Assembly: GCF_005876855.1 (NCBI RefSeq)
Contig: NZ_QLAE01000015.1
Location: 32,754 to 96,753 of the forward strand
Direction of reading: 5' to 3'
Length of the DNA: 64,000 nucleotides
Origin: Stutzerimonas nosocomialis
GTDB taxonomy: Bacteria; Pseudomonadota; Gammaproteobacteria; Pseudomonadales; Pseudomonadaceae
The notes beneath the pieces were generated by a model, which searched no databases, was not told the origin of the DNA, and saw nothing but the letters and a program-made list of their open reading frames with translations. The position numbers and the translations under genes were made by a program. Below, piece after piece: positions 60,484 to 64,000 of the stretch (position 1 is its first letter; the number at the start of each line of letters is the position of its first letter).

Positions 60484-60513
60484 TTGCAGCCTGCCGACGA
60501 AGCGGTCAGGCAA
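60484..60513 (-). promoter_or_regulatory. Hairpin leader of rpsF, possible S6:S18-binding RNA
   Basis: Minus strand: GCCTG-A-CCG-CTTCGT-CGG-CAGGC, eight pairs with one bulged A, flanked by TTGC/GCAA-like ends, just before the ribosome-binding site. Many bacteria carry an S6:S18-binding hairpin with a conserved CCG at this spot; whether this is one needs a covariance search. Confidence 0.4.
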
Positions 60514-60584
60514 GGAGTGAATGAGTAGTTATTCCTGCCTGCATGACGGGCGCGCAAGCGCCTGCCGTACGGGCAAGGGGCGCC

Positions 60585-60613
60585 ATTCTAGAGAAGGCCC
60601 TGCGCGCACGCAA
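60585..60613 (-). promoter_or_regulatory. Promoter of the rpsF ribosomal operon
   Basis: Minus strand: -35 TTGCGT (60608-60613), exactly 17 bases, -10 TAGAAT (60585-60590), then a GC-rich start region GGCGCC. The start would be near 60578, giving a leader of about 110 bases. Confidence 0.7.
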
Positions 60614-60655
60614 GGCGAATGGTGGTTTTTTGACCAGCCGCCGATCAGCGCTGCG

Positions 60656-62320
60656 TCATGGCCGAAGCGTCGCCTGGATACCCGCCAGCATGTCCCGCAC
60701 CCGATGAATATCGTAGGGCTTGAGCATGGTATGCAGGGGCTTGAGCCCCTCTTGCCGAGGGTCGACCGCATAGCCCGATGCGATCACCACGCTGAGCTGC
60801 GGGTAACGCTCCTGCACCTTGCGCACCAGCTCGATGCCGCTCATGCCGGCAAGGCCGACGTCGGTGAACAGCACGTCGAAACGCTCGTTCTCCAGACGCG
60901 CCAGCGCATCCTCGGCCGACTCGCTGAGGCTCACCTCGTGCCCCAGCTCCATCATCACCTCGCCGGTGAGCATCCGCAGGGTCGGATCGTCCTCGACGAA
61001 CAGCACCTTGAGGCCCGCCGAGAGCACCTCGTCAGCGGGGGCCGCAGGCGCTGGAGCCGCCACCTGGGCAGGCGCCGTTTCGGCCGGGGCTGCCGCCTCG
61101 CCTTCGCCGCGAGGCAGCAGGACCACCACCGTGGTGCCCTTGCCCACTTCGCTTTGCAAGGTCACGAAACCGCCACTCTGCTTGACGAAGCCGTACACCA
61201 TGCTCAGCCCGAGACCGGAGGCATTGCTGGCCTGCTTGGTGGTGAAGAAGGGTTCGAAGGCGCGCGCCTGCACCTCGGTTTCCATACCCGGACCGAAGTC
61301 GGTCATCTGCAGCCGGACGTAGTCCCCGGGCGCGGCCTCGGGAAACTCCAGCGAGCCCGGCTCGATGCGCTGATTGTGCACGCCGATCAGCAGCCGCCCG
61401 CCGGCGCCCATGGCATCACGGGCATTGACCGCCAGGTTGAGGATCACCGTTTCCAGGTTGGACACATCGGCGAAGACCGGCCAGGCGGCCGGATCGATGT
61501 CGACCTCCACCTCGGTGGCCTGGCCGAGCGAGCCATGCAGCAGCTCGAGCATGCGCGGCACCAGCTCGCCGAGATGGATGGTCTGCGGCTGCAGCGGCTG
61601 ACGGCTGGCGAAGGCGAGCAGCTGGCTGGCCAGCCGCGCGCCCTTCTCCACACCGCTGACCGCCGAGTCGAGGCGGCGCAGCGCGGTGGCATCACCGGAC
61701 AGGTTGCGCCGCAGCAGTTGGAGGTTGCCGCCGATGATCTGCAGCATGTTGTTGAAGTCGTGGGCGATCCCGCCGGTCAGCTTGCCGACCGCTTCGAGCT
61801 TCTGCGCCTGGAACAGCGCGGCCTCGACCGCTTGCCGCTCTGCCTCGCTGCGCTCGAGCTCGCGGGTACGCTCGTTGACCAGCGCCTCCAGTTGCTGGCG
61901 ATGACCGACCAGTTCCGCCTCGCCATGCGGCTCCTGCGCCACATGCTGCAGGACCGCCGTGACCTTGCCCTGCTCATCCATGATCGGCGTATGCGTCACA
62001 CGCCAGGGGCGGCCCTCGCCAGCGGCGCCCTGGCCGGCATCACGGACGGGGTAGCGAACCCGCGACAGCGAGTCGGTTTCCTTGCGCTCGAGCACGCGAG
62101 CGAAAGAATCCAGCAGCGCCTGCGGATGGGCGGACCCGGCTTGTTCGTGGTCTGCCGCGAAGGCTTCAGGCAGGCGGTGCCCGCGAATCTCGTCCAGGGT
62201 CCGTCCGGTGAGACGCACATAGGCCGCGTTGGCGTCGAGGATGACCCGCTCGGGATCGAGCAGCACATAGGCATTGGGCGACAGCCGGAACAGGCTCTCG
62301 AACGACGGACTTTGCTGCAT
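60656..62320 (-). CDS. Soluble hybrid histidine kinase (PAS-HisKA-HATPase-REC)
   Basis: A 554-residue protein with no membrane segment. PAS domain (~5-125), coiled coil (~135-175), HisKA with H187 ('GGIAHDFNNMLQ'), ATPase domain with N299 and 'GLGLSMVYGFV', an Ala/Pro-rich linker (~408-430) and a C-terminal receiver with D487 ('LFTDVGL') and K534. The HDFNN form and attached receiver place it in the HisKA hybrid group. The signal and output are unknown; no partner regulator is adjacent. It stands between rpsF and rlmB, which I recall as direct neighbours in P. aeruginosa. Confidence 0.93.
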   Translation of the reverse strand: MQQSPSFESLFRLSPNAYVLLDPERVILDANAAYVRLTGRTLDEIRGHRLPEAFAADHEQAGSAHPQALLDSFARVLERKETDSLSRVRYPVRDAGQGAAGEGRPWRVTHTPIMDEQGKVTAVLQHVAQEPHGEAELVGHRQQLEALVNERTRELERSEAERQAVEAALFQAQKLEAVGKLTGGIAHDFNNMLQIIGGNLQLLRRNLSGDATALRRLDSAVSGVEKGARLASQLLAFASRQPLQPQTIHLGELVPRMLELLHGSLGQATEVEVDIDPAAWPVFADVSNLETVILNLAVNARDAMGAGGRLLIGVHNQRIEPGSLEFPEAAPGDYVRLQMTDFGPGMETEVQARAFEPFFTTKQASNASGLGLSMVYGFVKQSGGFVTLQSEVGKGTTVVVLLPRGEGEAAAPAETAPAQVAAPAPAAPADEVLSAGLKVLFVEDDPTLRMLTGEVMMELGHEVSLSESAEDALARLENERFDVLFTDVGLAGMSGIELVRKVQERYPQLSVVIASGYAVDPRQEGLKPLHTMLKPYDIHRVRDMLAGIQATLRP

Positions 62321-62520
62321 ACCACCTCCAACACGCGGGGCCTGGCGACGCTCGGGGCGTTCTTGCAGCCCGATCCCGGCAACTGGCTCAAGGGCCTGGA
62401 AATTTTATTAGAAGGAGCCCGGGCTTTTGCCTCGGGCAAGCCATTGACCGCGAATCCGGCGATCGGTTGCCGGGCGATCGCCAAAGTGCGAACGACCCGA
62501 CAAGCCGCGCCGAAGTTCGA

Positions 62521-63264
62521 TCAGCGAGCCCGGCGCTGGCGCAACGCCTCGAACAGGCAGACGCCGGTGGCGACCGACACATTGAGGCTGCTGACGCTGC
62601 CGGCCATGGGCAGCCGCACCAGGTAGTCGCAGTGCTCGCGGGTCAGCCGCCGCATGCCCTTGCCTTCGGCTCCCATGATCAGCACCGTCGGACCGCTCAG
62701 GTCCTGGTCATAGAGCTCCTGCTCCGCCTCGCCCGCGGTGCCGACGGTCCACAGCCCACGCTGGCGCAATTTCTCGAGCGTGCGCGCCAGGTTGGTGACA
62801 GCCACCAGCGGAATCACTTCCGCCGCGCCACAGGCAACCTTGCGCACCGTCGCGTTGAGCGTGGCCGACTTGTCCTTGGGCACGATCACGGCGAGCACTC
62901 CGGCGGCGTCGGCGGTACGCAGGCAGGCACCGAGGTTGTGCGGGTCGGTGACACCGTCGAGCACCAGCAGCAGTGGTGGCGTCTCGGCGCGGTCGAGCAG
63001 TTCTTCGAGCATCGCCTCGCCCCAGACCTGACTGGGACTGACCTCGGCGACCACACCCTGATGAACGCCCTCGACCCAGGCATCCATCTCACGACGCTCG
63101 CACTGACCGACCGACACCCGCGCCTGCCCGGCCAGCTCCAGCAGCGTCTGAACACGGGGGTCGCCCCGCCCTTCGGCCAGCCAGACCCGCTTGACCCGCT
63201 TGGGATGATGCCGCAACAGGGCTTCTACGGCGTGCAGGCCGTATATCTTCTCGAGGTCACTCAT
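62521..63264 (-). CDS. rlmB: 23S rRNA (guanosine-2'-O-)-methyltransferase RlmB
   Basis: A 247-residue SPOUT methyltransferase that methylates G2251 in the ribosomal P loop. It has the N-terminal substrate-binding domain ('MSDLEKIYGLHAVEALLRHHP') and the knotted C-terminal domain with 'DPHNLGACLRTADAAG', 'LIMGAEGKGM' and 'SLNVSVATGVCLFE'. The ATG overlaps the rnr stop (ATGA), so the two are coupled. Confidence 0.97.
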   Translation of the reverse strand: MSDLEKIYGLHAVEALLRHHPKRVKRVWLAEGRGDPRVQTLLELAGQARVSVGQCERREMDAWVEGVHQGVVAEVSPSQVWGEAMLEELLDRAETPPLLLVLDGVTDPHNLGACLRTADAAGVLAVIVPKDKSATLNATVRKVACGAAEVIPLVAVTNLARTLEKLRQRGLWTVGTAGEAEQELYDQDLSGPTVLIMGAEGKGMRRLTREHCDYLVRLPMAGSVSSLNVSVATGVCLFEALRQRRAR

Positions 63265-64000
63265 GATTTGGCCTTGCGCTTGCGCGGCGTCGAGCCCGTG
63301 TCCTTGCGCGCGCTCGGCTTGGCGGCAGCCGGCTTGCTCGACGTGCTGCGCTTGTCGCCTTTCGACGTGCCGGTCCGGGCCTTTTTCGGCGCCTTGGCTT
63401 CGGCCAGCAGGGCCTTCTTCAGTTCGCGACTCTTGCGTACCTCGGCGTTGCCCCGCGTCTCGTCCGCCATGAAGGACTCGTCCACGCCGCGCTTGCCGCC
63501 CTCGTCCTTGCGCTTGCTCCGCTTGCCATCGGATGCAGCGCCCGGCGCACGATCGGCACGGCCGACGGTGCCGCCGCTGCTGAGTTCGAAGTCGATCTTG
63601 CGCTCGTCGAGCGCAACGCGCATGACCTTGACCTGGACGGTATCGCCAAGACGGAAACTGCGGCCGGTCTTCTCGCCTGCAAGGCGATGGTGCAGCGGGT
63701 CGAAGTGGTAGTAGTCACCGGGCAGCGCGGTGACGTGGACCAGGCCCTCGACGTAGATGTCGGTCAGCTCGACGAAGATGCCGAAGCCGGTCACGGCCGT
63801 GATCACGCCGGGGAAAACCTCACCGACACGATCCTTCATGAACTCGCACTTGAGCCAGTTGACCACATCGCGCGTCGCCTCGTCGGCCCGTCGCTCGGTC
63901 ATCGAGCACTGCTCGCCCAACTGCTCGAGCGCCGCCTCGTCGTACGGATAGATCTTGGCCTTGGGCATCACCCCGGCGCCCTCGCGCCGCACGTGCGGCG
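63261..64000 (-). CDS. rnr: Ribonuclease R (3' part, S1 domain and basic tail)
   Basis: Only the last ~246 codons are in the window; the frame runs off the right edge. Visible are the end of the RNB domain ('TERRADEATRDVVNWLKCEFM'), the S1 RNA-binding domain ('GVITAVTGFGIFVELTDIYVEGLVHVT') and a ~110-residue Lys/Ala/Ser-rich tail. RNase R degrades structured RNA 3'-to-5' and works in quality control. It precedes rlmB in one transcript. Confidence 0.95.
   Translation of the reverse strand, partial: PHVRREGAGVMPKAKIYPYDEAALEQLGEQCSMTERRADEATRDVVNWLKCEFMKDRVGEVFPGVITAVTGFGIFVELTDIYVEGLVHVTALPGDYYHFDPLHHRLAGEKTGRSFRLGDTVQVKVMRVALDERKIDFELSSGGTVGRADRAPGAASDGKRSKRKDEGGKRGVDESFMADETRGNAEVRKSRELKKALLAEAKAPKKARTGTSKGDKRSTSSKPAAAKPSARKDTGSTPRKRKAKS

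Overview
The window is GC-rich, densely coded chromosomal DNA from a gammaproteobacterium of the Pseudomonas group (Pseudomonas or Stutzerimonas; species not assigned). This rests on the gene set and its order: ampD-ampE beside a chemotaxis receptor, bamD/rluD/pgeF/clpB, pilS-pilR, gcbA-ctpL, and rpsF-rpsR-DUF2232-rplI-dnaB-alr. From memory these match several separate Pseudomonas aeruginosa blocks placed next to each other. I see no integrase, transposase, phage gene, rRNA or CRISPR array. Nearly everything is core genome, so the novelty is mostly in regulatory sites, repeats and a few accessory genes.

Layout. 1-2.1 kb: the 3' end of a ZigA-like zinc chaperone, a DUF1826 gene and yigZ. 2.1-2.5 kb: an AT-rich gene-free stretch with two perfect DnaA boxes. 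2.5-5.9 kb: adenine deaminase, a 59-residue ORF behind a perfect Anr/FNR box, a Bcr/CflA exporter and a divergent TetR regulator. 5.9-9.0 kb: a copper module (copZ, copA, cueR) with two divergent MerR-type promoters. 9.1-15.3 kb: a ferritin, then a three-gene RND efflux operon. 15.5-21.1 kb: RIO kinase, Ada (with its own Ada box), a small unknown gene, TatD, a LysR regulator, an SDR and a peroxiredoxin-like protein.

21.3-32 kb: a chemoreceptor, ampE-ampD, endonuclease V, a GlxA-like regulator, zapE, trpS with a C-terminal extension, a hydrolase, yhcB and nadC. 32-39.2 kb: two DUF1631 paralogues on either side of DUF3094-ndh and three tRNAs (Lys, Pro, Asn); the second overlaps a PilZ gene. 39.2-48.2 kb: clpB with a sigma-32-type promoter, pgeF-rluD, bamD, a PP0621-family gene and pilS-pilR. 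48.3-53.3 kb: DUF2333, a GcbA-like diguanylate cyclase and a CtpL-like chemoreceptor. 53.3-64 kb: ygiQ, alr, dnaB, rplI, DUF2232, rpsR, rpsF, a soluble hybrid histidine kinase, rlmB and the 3' end of rnr.

Common themes are envelope and efflux functions (two exporters, a copper ATPase, ampDE, BamD), surface behaviour and c-di-GMP (PilSR, GcbA, PilZ, two chemoreceptors), and DNA/RNA maintenance. Several genes end in heptanucleotide repeats (AAGCTGG and relatives) that begin at or just after the stop codon. No obviously new multi-gene system is present. The best leads are the Anr-driven 59-residue protein, the DnaA-box region, the paired DUF1631/PilZ locus and the repeats at gene ends.
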